The notes under the pieces are model-generated. The model searched no databases. It was given only the letters and a program-made list of their open reading frames with translations, and had not been told where the DNA came from. Below, one piece after another: positions 25,882 to 34,708 of a stretch of 64,000 nucleotides of DNA; position 1 is the first letter of the stretch, and each line of letters opens with the position of its first letter. Source of the stretch: Nitrobacteraceae bacterium AZCC 1564 (lineage in GTDB: Bacteria > Pseudomonadota > Alphaproteobacteria > Rhizobiales > Xanthobacteraceae); assembly GCA_036924835.1 (NCBI GenBank), contig JBAGRR010000001.1, positions 2,495,001 to 2,559,000 on the forward strand, read 5' to 3'. The translations under genes and the position numbers were made by a program.

Positions 25882-26387
25882 GGGACGCTCCTACTAAACG
25901 TTGTGAGATCCACGCGCGAACCGCTCAAGTTTCGGTTGGTTCCGTTTTCCTCCATCACATTTGATTACTTTCAAGGCATAGGAGAAACCTATGTCGCTGA
26001 CTGTCAATTGCCCACGAAAGCAGCACGCCAAGATCAGTTGACTTGAATCATCCGGCGAACGCCATCGGTCGACATCACGACCGTCGAGATCGTCGATATC
26101 CCGCAAATAGCTTTGTTCAAATGAAGTGCGCCGTTTCAGCGAAATCGACTGCAATTCGATCAATGCATACCGGCCAATCACCAACACGCCGCATCATGGT
26201 GAGAATGGATGATGAAGCAGCCGTGTGGTCGGTGAGATGAGTGTCTCGATCGTCTGCGACATCGGTCTTACGCAAAGCGGAACGTCATGGTCGTCTTGGC
26301 GTCGTTGTAATCCATGGCGAGCGCAAAATTATCCGGCGAGTCGAGTGTCTAACGACAATACCGCTTGGGAAGCGTCGACGCGACACG
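25882..26387. other. Intergenic stretch without recognised gene
   Basis: A 506-base region between the DUF937 and DUF488 genes. Short open frames on both strands lack ribosome sites and recognisable family patterns. Nothing supported was found. Confidence 0.5.
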
Positions 26388-26747
26388 TCATGTCTTGGCC
26401 TGTTCTTTCTTGAGGAAGCTTGCGAGCACCACGGCATGGTTGATCGCCGGATCGTGAGCCCCGTAAAGCAGTGTGCTGTTTCGCGACCCGATGCTTTGCA
26501 GGAGTTCGGGGACAGCAGGATTATTCTTAAGTTCGCGGAGGTATCGTGTTTTGAATTCGGCAAAACGGTCCTCTCGATGATCGAACCATCTTCGGAGCTC
26601 GGGCGTGGGCGCGACCTCCTTACACCACAGATCGAGCGCAGCTTTTTCTTTTCGTAGGCCTCGTGGCCACAGCCGGTCGACCAGAATGCGGACACCATCA
26701 GAAGGAGCGGCCGGCTCGTAAATTCGTTTGATTTTGATCGAACTCAT
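26388..26747 (-). CDS. DUF488 family protein
   Basis: A 119-residue protein with the DUF488 hallmarks RIYEP near the N-terminus, VDRLWPRG and WFDHR. The family is small, cytoplasmic and of unknown function. The ATG at 26747 (MSSIKIKRIYEP) was chosen because family members begin just before this strand; an upstream in-frame start at 26816 adds 23 residues without family support. No operon partner is seen. Confidence 0.88.
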   Translation of the reverse strand: MSSIKIKRIYEPAAPSDGVRILVDRLWPRGLRKEKAALDLWCKEVAPTPELRRWFDHREDRFAEFKTRYLRELKNNPAVPELLQSIGSRNSTLLYGAHDPAINHAVVLASFLKKEQAKT

Positions 26748-27247
26748 CAGGGCCCCGCGCTCCAATGTTTTAAGGCACAACGAGCCTGCCGCTCGCAGGT
26801 CACCGATGCAAGTCAAAGATCACGAAATCAGGGTCATTTACAGCGCATCGCAGTGACATGCATCGGTTGCCGTATGCAGAGCCGGCGCATATGCCGTGCT
26901 CGTCAATATAGCTTACGACCGTGCATCCTTATGGGAGGGACCATTCTACGACGATCAGGCTATGGTCTCCTACTCTCTTTGTCCACACTCACCCTTGCCG
27001 ACTCGGCCATCGACAAGGCTTCCGCCGAGACCTGAGTAGTCATTATTCCTGGCCTTACAAACCGGTCGACGTGCATCACAGGGTAAGCGGCCTTCAGGCC
27101 AGTGATAGGCGATCGGCCTGCCATTCCTTCCACCACCGTGGCGTCGTCGACACTATGAAAACGGACTTCGTAAACCTTGCTTATCGGCGTCTTACCCCAT
27201 TCGAGTGAGTAGGCTCACTTTGTTGCGACGGAGGACCACCACCTCAG
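26748..27247. other. Intergenic stretch without recognised gene
   Basis: About 500 bases between DUF488 and the molybdenum hydroxylase gene. A 34-codon frame at 26931-27035 with a hydrophobic centre and a stretch open on the minus strand near 27030-27220 were inspected and not accepted. No trace of small or medium hydroxylase subunits was seen. Confidence 0.5.
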
Positions 27248-29608
27248 TCACACCGCGTCCGCTTGCCGGATCGCTTTCTTCGCATAAAGAGCCTCAAGGA
27301 CTCTTCTTGGCGTCATGGGACAATGAAGCAATTCGACGCCAAACGACCTGAGCGCATCGTTGACAGCGTTGCCGATGGCGGCAGGAGGCGCAATCGCTCC
27401 TCCCTCGCCTATACCCTTCACTCCAAATTCGGTATAGGGCGCCAATGTCTCCATATGCCCTAACCTGGCCGCTGGCACCTCGGTCGGCCCCGGCAACAGA
27501 TAGTCCGCAAAGGTCGAAGCCAATGGCTGGCCCGACGCATCGAAGTTCATCTCTTCGTAGAGAGCCGTCCCGATTCCTTGAGCCAAGCCGCCATAAATCT
27601 GGCCATCAACAACCATCGGGTTAATGAGCTTGCCGCCATCCTCGACAATCACGTAATCGAGAATCTCGATATCCCCGAGTTCGGGATCGACCGCGACAAC
27701 CGCGATGTGTGCTGCATAGCTGAACGTCCCGGCATCGCACTTAGGCTTATGCCCAATTGTAGCTTCAAGGCCGCGGGGATCAACCGGCGATGGCAAATCC
27801 TGCGGACGGCGATACCAGGTATAAGCGATATCTTTCAGCGAAATGCTTCCGGTCTGGCTACAGACCGCGCCGTCAATCAGCTGCACCTGATCGGGATCCG
27901 CTTGCAGGAGATGCGCACCGATCCCCTTCGCCAACAGCGCAACCTCGCGGCACGCGCTGGCAACTGCGCCTCCAACCATGACCGCGCAACGAGAGCCCCA
28001 AGTCCCCGTTGAAAACGGAGTATACTCCGTGTCACCGTGCACCAGTTTGATCTTGGAAACGTCAATTCCTAAGATTTCGTGGGCCACCTGCGGAAGCGTC
28101 GTCTCCATACCTTGCCCGTGGGAATGAACGCCGACGCGAATTTCCAACCCGCCGTCTGGCGTCATGCGCGCAGTGGCCTGCTCATGTCCAGGCACCATGG
28201 GAATGCCCCAGCCCGCGTAGACAGACGTACCGTGTGCGCCCTGCTCGCAATAAATCCCGATACCAATTCCAATGCACCGCCCGTCCGGCTCTCGCTTTTT
28301 CTGACGCTCTCGGACGGATTGAAAATTGATCTTATCCAAGGCTTGGCGCAGCGCTTCCGGATAGTCCCCACTGTCGAAATGCTTTTTTGTGATGTTGTCG
28401 AAGGGCATCTGTTCCGGCCGAACCAGATTCTTCAATCGAACCTCGAAAGGCTCCAGTTCAACCTCGCGGGCGATTGCATCAATCATGAGCTCCATCGCGT
28501 AACACACGCCGGTCCGGGCAACGCCGCGATACGGCAGGATCGGACACTTGTTGGTAGCGACCGACCACGTGCGGCAACGATACGATGGAAAATCGTAAGG
28601 CCCGGGCAGAATACTGGCCACCTGAGCCGCTTCCAGGCACGCCGTAAACGGATATGAGGAGTAAGCTCCCGAATCGACCATGGCTTCGCAGTCGATTCCG
28701 CGAAGTTTGCCGTCACGATCGGCGTACGCCGTAATACGATAGTGATGCTCTCGACAATTGGCGCTCGCAGTCAGATGCTCTCGGCGATCCTCAATCCAAC
28801 GCACAGGGTGGCCACAACGCCTCGCCAACCAACTGAGGCAAACGTCCTCGGGCGGCATCAGCGCTTTATATCCGAACCCGCCGCCAACATCGGGAGACAC
28901 CACGCGAATGTTGAGTTGCTCCATTCCCAGACATTCCGCGAGGCCCTGCCTGATAATATGCGGCTGCTGGGTGCCCGTGTACAAAACGAGCTGTTCTGTC
29001 CGGTGATCCCACGTGGCGACGCTCGCGCGACCTTCCATCGGAGCCATACACTGTCGCGAAGTTGAGATTTCCCGGGTAATTTTGATGGGAGCATCGAGCG
29101 CTGCTTCCATGTTGACGTCGACGAACGTCTCGAGAAAGAGATTGTCTCCCCATTCATCGTGGATCAACGGCGCATCCGCATTGCGCGCCGCCAGCATGTC
29201 ATGAACGGCTGGGAGTTCCTGCAGATCGAGCTCGACCAATGCCGCGATGTCTTCCGCTTCCGCCCGCGTATCAGCGACACACATGGCAACCAGCTCACCG
29301 ACCTGGCGAACTTTCTTCGACGCCAGCACAGGCTGCTCTGACCGCTTGAATCCGGGCAAACCGGATACAGCAACGATCGGCTTTACGTCTGCGAGATCCG
29401 CGGCTGTGAAAACGCAGCCGCGGTAAGCCTCGGGAATGCGGATCTCACGGATAAGAGCGTGAGCAAGTGGGGAGCGAACAAAGGCGACGTTCTTCAGGCC
29501 CGGGAGGCGGATGTCAGCGACGTATTGTCCCCGCCCCCTCAAAAACCGGTCATCTTCCCGGCGCAACAACGATGCGCCGATGCCCTGCTCTTGGCCTTGC
29601 TTCGTCAT
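27248..29608 (-). CDS. Xanthine dehydrogenase family molybdopterin-binding (large) subunit, orphan
   Basis: A 786-residue molybdenum hydroxylase large subunit (CoxL/XdhB/aldehyde oxidase type). The entry motif GIGASLLRREDDRFLRGRGQYVADI, the cofactor-contact motif VGGGFGYK and the catalytic glutamate E735 in GIGEGG are visible. The form I CO-dehydrogenase loop AYXCSFR is absent (PYRGVARTG in the region), so hydroxylation of a heterocycle or aldehyde is more likely than CO oxidation. Such enzymes need a 2Fe-2S small subunit and usually a FAD medium subunit, and neither is encoded beside it. It is divergent to a ferredoxin/reductase/Rieske cluster and shares the spacer with candidate operators. 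Confidence 0.9.
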   Translation of the reverse strand: MTKQGQEQGIGASLLRREDDRFLRGRGQYVADIRLPGLKNVAFVRSPLAHALIREIRIPEAYRGCVFTAADLADVKPIVAVSGLPGFKRSEQPVLASKKVRQVGELVAMCVADTRAEAEDIAALVELDLQELPAVHDMLAARNADAPLIHDEWGDNLFLETFVDVNMEAALDAPIKITREISTSRQCMAPMEGRASVATWDHRTEQLVLYTGTQQPHIIRQGLAECLGMEQLNIRVVSPDVGGGFGYKALMPPEDVCLSWLARRCGHPVRWIEDRREHLTASANCREHHYRITAYADRDGKLRGIDCEAMVDSGAYSSYPFTACLEAAQVASILPGPYDFPSYRCRTWSVATNKCPILPYRGVARTGVCYAMELMIDAIAREVELEPFEVRLKNLVRPEQMPFDNITKKHFDSGDYPEALRQALDKINFQSVRERQKKREPDGRCIGIGIGIYCEQGAHGTSVYAGWGIPMVPGHEQATARMTPDGGLEIRVGVHSHGQGMETTLPQVAHEILGIDVSKIKLVHGDTEYTPFSTGTWGSRCAVMVGGAVASACREVALLAKGIGAHLLQADPDQVQLIDGAVCSQTGSISLKDIAYTWYRRPQDLPSPVDPRGLEATIGHKPKCDAGTFSYAAHIAVVAVDPELGDIEILDYVIVEDGGKLINPMVVDGQIYGGLAQGIGTALYEEMNFDASGQPLASTFADYLLPGPTEVPAARLGHMETLAPYTEFGVKGIGEGGAIAPPAAIGNAVNDALRSFGVELLHCPMTPRRVLEALYAKKAIRQADAV

Positions 29609-29638
29609 CCACCAATCCCGCCTAAAATCCGATAATGA

Positions 29639-29663
29639 CTATTTATATTACAATAGGTCTATT
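29639..29663. promoter_or_regulatory. CTATT/AATAG dyads upstream of the molybdenum hydroxylase gene
   Basis: CTATT (29639-29643) pairs with AATAG (29652-29656), and the same AATAG forms AATAG-GT-CTATT (29652-29663). It lies about 30 bases upstream of the hydroxylase start and belongs to a group of CTAT/ATAG-rich dyads in this cluster. Confidence 0.4.
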
Positions 29664-29737
29664 CTGCCAATGAGCAGTGAACGCCAATAATATAGGCATT
29701 TGTTACGCTGCTTGCAGCTTCCGCGGCGACGATATAT

Positions 29738-29757
29738 CATCCTATAGTTAGTACTAT
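29738..29757. promoter_or_regulatory. Dyad ATAGT-TAGT-ACTAT upstream of the ferredoxin gene
   Basis: A perfect 5-bp dyad at 29744-29757. The 13 bases CATCCTATAGTTA (29738-29750) recur exactly as the complement of 32671-32683 in front of the ABC binding-protein gene. Confidence 0.5.
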
Positions 29758-29782
29758 CGGCAATAACAGGCGATTGAATCGG

Positions 29783-30106
29783 ATGGTCGCAATAACATAT
29801 GTGGAGCCCTCTGGCTCGAAAGTTGAGATCAACGTCAAGGAAGGCTGGAATTTGATGCAAGCCGCCGTGGCGAATGGCGTCGAAGGCATCGTGGCAGAAT
29901 GTGGAGGCTCCTGCGTCTGCGCCACGTGTCACGTTTACATCGATCCCGAAAGGCTCGCGGAACTGCCGCCGCCGAGCGAAGACGAACTGGAGTTGCTTGA
30001 GGATGTGAAGGCCGAGCGCAAGCCCAACAGTCGTCTCTCGTGCCAAGTCAAAGCCAATGAAAGTCTTTTGGGATTGATCGTGACAATTCCAGAGTGTCAG
30101 ACTTGA
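29783..30106 (+). CDS. [2Fe-2S] ferredoxin, adrenodoxin/putidaredoxin type
   Basis: A 107-residue ferredoxin with cluster cysteines in the C-x5-C-x2-C pattern (CGGSCVCATC) and a distal Cys in RLSCQV, plus the strand VTIPE near the end typical of the adrenodoxin type. It should carry single electrons from the reductase encoded next to the Rieske oxygenase, or to the molybdenum hydroxylase. The ATG at 29783 is used; a TTG at 29774 is possible. It overlaps the reductase gene by 13 bases, so the two are translationally linked. Confidence 0.9.
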   Translation: MVAITYVEPSGSKVEINVKEGWNLMQAAVANGVEGIVAECGGSCVCATCHVYIDPERLAELPPPSEDELELLEDVKAERKPNSRLSCQVKANESLLGLIVTIPECQT

Positions 30107-31347
30107 CCGGGTCGGACCAGCACATCCTCGTCATCGGCGCCGGCCAAGCCGGCTTGCAAGCCGCAGAAACTTTGCGGAGCAATGGTTTTGAGGGCCGGAT
30201 TTCACTTTATGGTGACGAGCCCTACGCCCCTTACCATCGCCCTCCCTTATCGAAGGCCTGGCTGACTGAGAAGATCGATGAGCGTCAACTCACGATACGA
30301 GACATATCTGCGCTGGAGCGGAAGGGGATTTTGCTTCGAACTGGATCGGTCATCGAGGCGATCGATCCTCACGCCAGGTCAGCAAGAGTAAGCGACGGTA
30401 GCCTTGTCCATTGGAGTGGCTTGGTGCTGGCCACCGGCGCGACACCCAGGAGACTCCCCGGGAGCGAGTCATCAAAAGCCGTGCACGTCCTGCGCTCCAG
30501 ACGGGATGCGACGGAAATAGCCGAAAGATTGCAGCATTGCGCGCGAGAAGGTCGACCAATCATTATCATAGGCGGCGGCTTCATCGGCCTCGAAGTGGCC
30601 GCAAGCGCCAGGAAGCTCGGTCTGGACGTCACGATCGTCGAAGCGGCGTCAAGACTGCTGGAACGTGTTCTTTCGAGCGATCTGTCGCAATGGTACGCGG
30701 ACCTTCACAGATCTCGCGGGACGAAATTGCTCATCGGAGCTCAGGTTTCGAACATTGAACCTGTCGGCCCGGATCAAGCGATCGTGCATTTTGCGGATGG
30801 CCGCTCAGTTCAAGCTGGCCTTGTCCTCACTGGCATTGGCGTCATTCCTAACGACGGTCTCGCCCGGAAGGCCGGCATTGAATGCGACAACGGCATTGTT
30901 GTCGACGACTGCTGCCGAACATCTGTGCCGAACATCGTCGCGGCGGGCGATTGTACGGTCCGGCGTCTGCCCGATGGCGCAAAAATCAGACTGGAGTCAG
31001 TGCAAAACGCCGTTGAACAAGGGCGCTCGGCAGCCCTTGCTCTATTAGGCAAGGAGAAGCCGTTCACTGAAACGCCATGGTTCTGGTCCGACCAATACGG
31101 CATCAAGCTTCAAATTGCCGGCCTCTCGCACGGCGCCGACACTTGGGTTCGCCGAGGCGAATCAAGCGAATCCGGTTTTTCGATTTTTCACTTCAAGCAA
31201 GATCGACTGATCGCGGTCGACTCCGTCAATGCGGTGAAAGACCATATGCTCGCGCGTCGGGTGATTGGCACAAGCGCCGCTCCCACCATCGAGCAGGTTC
31301 AGGATGCCCGGTTCGATCTCTTCACGCTGAGGTCGAAATCGGCATAG
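30094..31347 (+). CDS. NAD(P)H-dependent ferredoxin reductase
   Basis: A 417-residue FAD/NAD-binding reductase of the putidaredoxin/biphenyl-dioxygenase reductase type. The FAD dinucleotide motif is GAGQAG near residue 14, the NAD motif is GGGFIGLEVAA near 152, and the second FAD motif is VAAGDCT near 285; a C-terminal Reductase_C domain follows. It passes electrons from NAD(P)H to the ferredoxin upstream. The start is GTG at 30094; a TTG at 30103 is an alternative. A strong terminator at 31392-31418 lies between this gene and the convergent binding-protein gene. Confidence 0.9.
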   Translation: MSDLTGSDQHILVIGAGQAGLQAAETLRSNGFEGRISLYGDEPYAPYHRPPLSKAWLTEKIDERQLTIRDISALERKGILLRTGSVIEAIDPHARSARVSDGSLVHWSGLVLATGATPRRLPGSESSKAVHVLRSRRDATEIAERLQHCAREGRPIIIIGGGFIGLEVAASARKLGLDVTIVEAASRLLERVLSSDLSQWYADLHRSRGTKLLIGAQVSNIEPVGPDQAIVHFADGRSVQAGLVLTGIGVIPNDGLARKAGIECDNGIVVDDCCRTSVPNIVAAGDCTVRRLPDGAKIRLESVQNAVEQGRSAALALLGKEKPFTETPWFWSDQYGIKLQIAGLSHGADTWVRRGESSESGFSIFHFKQDRLIAVDSVNAVKDHMLARRVIGTSAAPTIEQVQDARFDLFTLRSKSA

Positions 31348-31391
31348 CTTCCAAGAGAAGCCACCTCTTCCATGCTCGAATCGATGGAATC

Positions 31392-31418
31392 AAAAAGGGC
31401 GACGATCTCTCGCCGCCC
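31392..31418 (-). terminator. Rho-independent terminator of the ABC binding-protein gene
   Basis: Read on the minus strand: a 9-bp stem (31410-31418 with 31397-31405, one G-T pair), loop GAGA, then TTTTT (31396-31392). It lies between the stops of the convergent reductase and binding-protein genes. Confidence 0.8.
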
Positions 31419-31438
31419 CTGTGTGAACTCGCAGTCCG

Positions 31439-32593
31439 CTATTTGCTGACCAGAGTAACCTTGCCGTCTTCGATCTTGACGAGATGAGTGCTTGCCGGGC
31501 TCTGACCGCTCTCTTTACCGGTCGGTCCGACTTTCTCGAACTTGATATTGCCTGTGAGGCCGGCATAGCTGACCTCCCACAGGGCCGCCCTAATCTTCTC
31601 CGAGTCGGCCGCGCCTGCCTTTTCAATTGCTTTCGCCAAGACGCGAACGGCGTCATAGCCCCGCGCCCCTTCTGGCATACCACCGGGAGGCAGTCCTGCC
31701 TTCCCCCAAGCCGCGATATACGCCTTTGCCGCTGCGGGGTCAGCTGAAGTTTCCGGGAACCAAGGCGCAAACATCGCATCGTGATACGAGTCGTTGGCAG
31801 CGCTTCCTGCCTGTTCAATCAGCTGGTCTGGCAGCGTGCCGCCAGTCGTGACAATCCTTCGCTTGATTCCCAGAGCTTGCGCCTGCTTCATCAGCAAAGT
31901 CATCTGCTCAACACCTGTCGTGATGAACAGCGTGTCACTGTCAGTCGACTTCACGTTCGCAAGTTGCGCCGAAAGATCTTGCGCAGCAGCATCCATGTTG
32001 AGCGACTTGTTCACGACAAGGCCCTTCTCCTTCAGCATCTTGCTGAATTCTGCGGCCGCTCCGAGCCCCCAGTCATTGTTGACGACAAGAAAGTCAGCCT
32101 TCTTGATTTTCAACGGCTCGACAAAGCGAGCGAAGCTTTTGGCCTCCGTGCCGTTGGTCGGGCTAATCCGAAAAACGTAAGGGTTTCCCGACGTCGTAAT
32201 CTTATCCGCGCTTGAGGTTTCGACGATCATCGGAACCTTGTACTCGAGGAGCTTCGGCATCACCGCCAAGGTATACGTCGAGCTCCACGCACCAACCATT
32301 GCCGGCACCTTGTCGCGGGTGATCAATTTTTCGGCGACGCCGGCAGCCTCAGTCGGATTGCTTTTATTATCTTCAATAATCAGTTCGAGCTTCTTTCCAA
32401 GCAAACCGCCCTTGGCATTGATTTCTTCTGCGGCAATCTTGGCTCCGGCCGTCACCATATTCCCCGCGGCCGCTACCACACCAGTCAAAGGCTGATTGAC
32501 GCCGATTTTGATAGTGGCGTCTTGCGCAAGTGTGGGCGCGCTCATGCCAACGGTAATGACAGCGCACGCGATCCACGATCGAGACGATTTCAT
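31439..32593 (-). CDS. HAAT-family ABC transporter substrate-binding protein
   Basis: A 384-residue periplasmic binding protein (Peripla_BP_6). A signal peptide is clear (MKSSRSW start, ending PTLAQDA). The mature start IKIGVNQPLTGVVAAAG and the GAWSSTYTLA region fit aromatic-acid or amino-acid binders. The ATG at 32593 follows GAGGAGGTGAAG; an in-frame start at 32671 is less likely. No permease or ATPase is adjacent, so it must use a transporter encoded elsewhere. It is divergent to the DUF1116 gene and has cluster-type CTAT dyads upstream, suggesting that it captures the compound degraded here. Confidence 0.88.
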   Translation of the reverse strand: MKSSRSWIACAVITVGMSAPTLAQDATIKIGVNQPLTGVVAAAGNMVTAGAKIAAEEINAKGGLLGKKLELIIEDNKSNPTEAAGVAEKLITRDKVPAMVGAWSSTYTLAVMPKLLEYKVPMIVETSSADKITTSGNPYVFRISPTNGTEAKSFARFVEPLKIKKADFLVVNNDWGLGAAAEFSKMLKEKGLVVNKSLNMDAAAQDLSAQLANVKSTDSDTLFITTGVEQMTLLMKQAQALGIKRRIVTTGGTLPDQLIEQAGSAANDSYHDAMFAPWFPETSADPAAAKAYIAAWGKAGLPPGGMPEGARGYDAVRVLAKAIEKAGAADSEKIRAALWEVSYAGLTGNIKFEKVGPTGKESGQSPASTHLVKIEDGKVTLVSK

Positions 32594-32664
32594 CTTCACC
32601 TCCTCCTCTGCTGCGAAAAATCGAAGGGCGTCCGCGACGCGGCGCCGCCATACAATTTGCTCTA

Positions 32665-32683
32665 ATAGCATAACTATAGGATG
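32665..32683. promoter_or_regulatory. CTATAG element shared with the ferredoxin promoter
   Basis: ATAG-CATAA-CTAT at 32665-32677. The complement of 32671-32683 (CATCCTATAGTTA) is identical to 29738-29750. It lies about 75 bases upstream of the binding-protein start. Confidence 0.45.
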
Positions 32684-32765
32684 TTTACGGTCAACGCCTC
32701 AGAGAGCCGATTTTTCCGGCAGGCGCTGCCTGTGCTTTGCGCATTCTCCACGTTGCGTATTATAC

Positions 32766-32790
32766 CTATTGTGCTAATTATAGAACTATT
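32766..32790. promoter_or_regulatory. CTATT...ATAG-AA-CTATT element upstream of the DUF1116 gene
   Basis: CTATT at 32766-32770 and the dyad ATAG-AA-CTAT at 32780-32789, 47 bases upstream of the DUF1116 start. Same style as the other dyads of the cluster. Confidence 0.4.
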
Positions 32791-32836
32791 CGGCTCCCGA
32801 TCACGTCGGCCGGAGCGCATCCTGTTTGGAGATCGA

Positions 32837-33901
32837 ATGGCGAAATCCGAGATCCGTCTTCGTCGCCTTGTGCGTCTTGAGGATGCGCGGCTGGATCTGC
32901 CTTCGCGGACCCTCTTTCACGCCGGCCCCGGCTACCGCGGCGAAAAACCCAGAGCCGTCATGAATGCTGCAACACAGGCGGCCATCATTGCAGGTTGGGC
33001 AGAAAACATCGAAACAGCACGCCGCTTGCTCGAAAGTGGCGACATATCACTCGCGCCCGCACAAGATCACGGCATTGCCGTGCCGTTGGCCATGGTGCTT
33101 GCACCGACAATGTGGTGCTTCGAAGTGGGGGACGAGCTCGGCGTGTTCCATTCTCCGATGAGCGAAGGCACGCCGCCAGCCTTACGGTTTGGAGCCGACG
33201 CACCTGAATGTGTGGACCGCGCCCGGGCCTGGTGCTCACAGGCGGCGGAGCTTCTGAATCCTGTTCTCGAACGTCTTCCACCCATCGAGCAGTTGACCGC
33301 AGCTGCCTTGGAACGCGGCGACGAGTGTCACGCGATCACCGCTGCCGGCAACAAACTCTTCGTGGAATCGCTCGGAGACATCCCCGAAAGCTTAAGGTCG
33401 GACTTGCTGGGCAATGCCGGGTTCGTGCTTGGCATCTGGATGGCTTGGGCCGGATGGAAACTCAAACGGAGCGGGAGCATCATTGAAGCGGTCGGCGGCA
33501 ATGGCGTCGATTTTGGATGGCGCCCACGCGGGTCGCGGACCTGGCGAACTGTTCCTGCTCCTGCCCCGTCCGGCTCGATTTTCAAGAAAGACAGAGCTGA
33601 GTTTGGCCTTGGCGCCATCGGCGACAGCGCAGTGATCGATATCTGCGGCTTGGGCGGACAATCCCTTAGGTTCGCTCCTGGGCTCATCGACGAGTGGCAA
33701 CATGTGCTGCCAGACGACGTGAGAACGCGCCACGAACGCATCACAGACGCGCAAAGCGGGATAGTCGATGTTGCTCGCGTGACAGAATCCGAAACTGGAC
33801 CAATCGTGAATCTAGCAATCGTCGATCGAGACGGTGGAGGCTTTCCGATCGGCCGCGGCGCGTACGTCGTCCCACCCGAACTTTTTGCAACAGGAGATTG
33901 A
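32837..33901 (+). CDS. DUF1116 (AllG/YlbE-like) family protein
   Basis: A 354-residue protein. Stretches such as GDISLAPAQDHG, PLAMVLAPTMW, EGTPPALRFG, GDECHAITAAGN and IIEAVGGNGVDFG match the DUF1116 pattern, which includes the AllG subunit of oxamate carbamoyltransferase in allantoin/purine breakdown. In the usual system it works with FdrA, and no fdrA-like gene is next to it here. That suggests a different acyl- or carbamoyl-transfer or a lyase step. The ATG at 32837 follows GGAG; a long upstream extension has no support. It is 3 bases upstream of the SDR gene, so SDR, DUF1116 and Rieske genes look co-transcribed. Confidence 0.75.
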   Translation: MAKSEIRLRRLVRLEDARLDLPSRTLFHAGPGYRGEKPRAVMNAATQAAIIAGWAENIETARRLLESGDISLAPAQDHGIAVPLAMVLAPTMWCFEVGDELGVFHSPMSEGTPPALRFGADAPECVDRARAWCSQAAELLNPVLERLPPIEQLTAAALERGDECHAITAAGNKLFVESLGDIPESLRSDLLGNAGFVLGIWMAWAGWKLKRSGSIIEAVGGNGVDFGWRPRGSRTWRTVPAPAPSGSIFKKDRAEFGLGAIGDSAVIDICGLGGQSLRFAPGLIDEWQHVLPDDVRTRHERITDAQSGIVDVARVTESETGPIVNLAIVDRDGGGFPIGRGAYVVPPELFATGD

Positions 33902-33904
33902 AGT

Positions 33905-34660
33905 ATGGACTTGGCTGGCAAGGTGGCCGTGGTCACTGGCGGCGCAATGGGAATCGGGTTCTCGGCATGCGAGGCTCTCGCTGCGCAAGGTGCCGCGATT
34001 CTCGTTGCGGACATGCAGGACGCTGCTGCGGCTGCTGATCGATTGCGCAAGAAGGGCCATAAAGCGGCGCACGCTGATACCGACGTCTCCAGCGAAAGCG
34101 ATACACAGCGCATGGTTGATATCGCCATGCAGGAATTCGGCCGCGTCGATATTCTGCTCAACAACGCGGCGATCTACTCAACTCTCACGTTGAAGCCTTT
34201 CGAAGAGCTGACGGTTTCCGACTGGCGGAAAATATTGGACGTCAATGTGATCGGCCAATTTCTGTGCTGCAGAGCAGCTCTTCCGCAATTCAAAAAACAG
34301 CAAGCCGGACGCATCATCAACATCTCCTCCGGCGTCGCTTTTAAGGGCAATCCCGGAATGTTGCACTACGTAGCGACGAAGGGAGCAATCGTTTCGATGA
34401 CCCGGACGCTCGCCACCGAACTTGGCGACCATGGAATAACGGTCAACAGCGTGGCTCCGGGCTTTACGCTCAGCGACGGTGTACACAAGAACCCGGAGCT
34501 GGCCGGCACAGTCGCAGAATTCTCCGTTCGCAATCGCGCTCTGAAGCGCGACATGGTGCCGAACGACGTCGTCGGCGCTGTCTGCTTTTTCGCCGGCCCG
34601 CACGCCGCTTTCATCACAGGCCAAACACTCGTTGTGGATGGCGGCGCTTATTACCACTGA
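33905..34660 (+). CDS. SDR family oxidoreductase
   Basis: A 251-residue short-chain dehydrogenase/reductase. The cofactor motif TGGAMGIG is near residue 12, the stabilising motif is LNNAA, the catalytic Tyr-Lys appears as YVATK, and PGFTLSDG follows the usual substrate region. An acidic residue after the second strand (ADMQ) suggests NAD(H). It starts 3 bases after the DUF1116 stop. It probably oxidises or reduces an alcohol/ketone intermediate of the pathway in the 27-37 kb region. Confidence 0.9.
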   Translation: MDLAGKVAVVTGGAMGIGFSACEALAAQGAAILVADMQDAAAAADRLRKKGHKAAHADTDVSSESDTQRMVDIAMQEFGRVDILLNNAAIYSTLTLKPFEELTVSDWRKILDVNVIGQFLCCRAALPQFKKQQAGRIINISSGVAFKGNPGMLHYVATKGAIVSMTRTLATELGDHGITVNSVAPGFTLSDGVHKNPELAGTVAEFSVRNRALKRDMVPNDVVGAVCFFAGPHAAFITGQTLVVDGGAYYH

Positions 34661-34708
34661 CAAGCCCGCATAGATCCAACGGATTCAACTAAGACCACGG
34701 AGGCAGAT

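Noticed and set aside
26931-27035. 34-codon frame with hydrophobic core (GYGLLLSLSTLTLA)
   Set aside because: It looks a little like a small membrane or secreted peptide but lacks a clear ribosome site and cannot be matched to a family.
27030-27230. Minus-strand stretch open for about 70 codons downstream of the molybdenum hydroxylase
   Set aside because: It has no plausible start until its middle, and no resemblance to the missing small or medium subunits.
33328-34164. 278-codon minus-strand frame over the DUF1116 and SDR genes
   Set aside because: Ser/Pro-rich antisense reading without a start site, while both plus-strand genes have family motifs.
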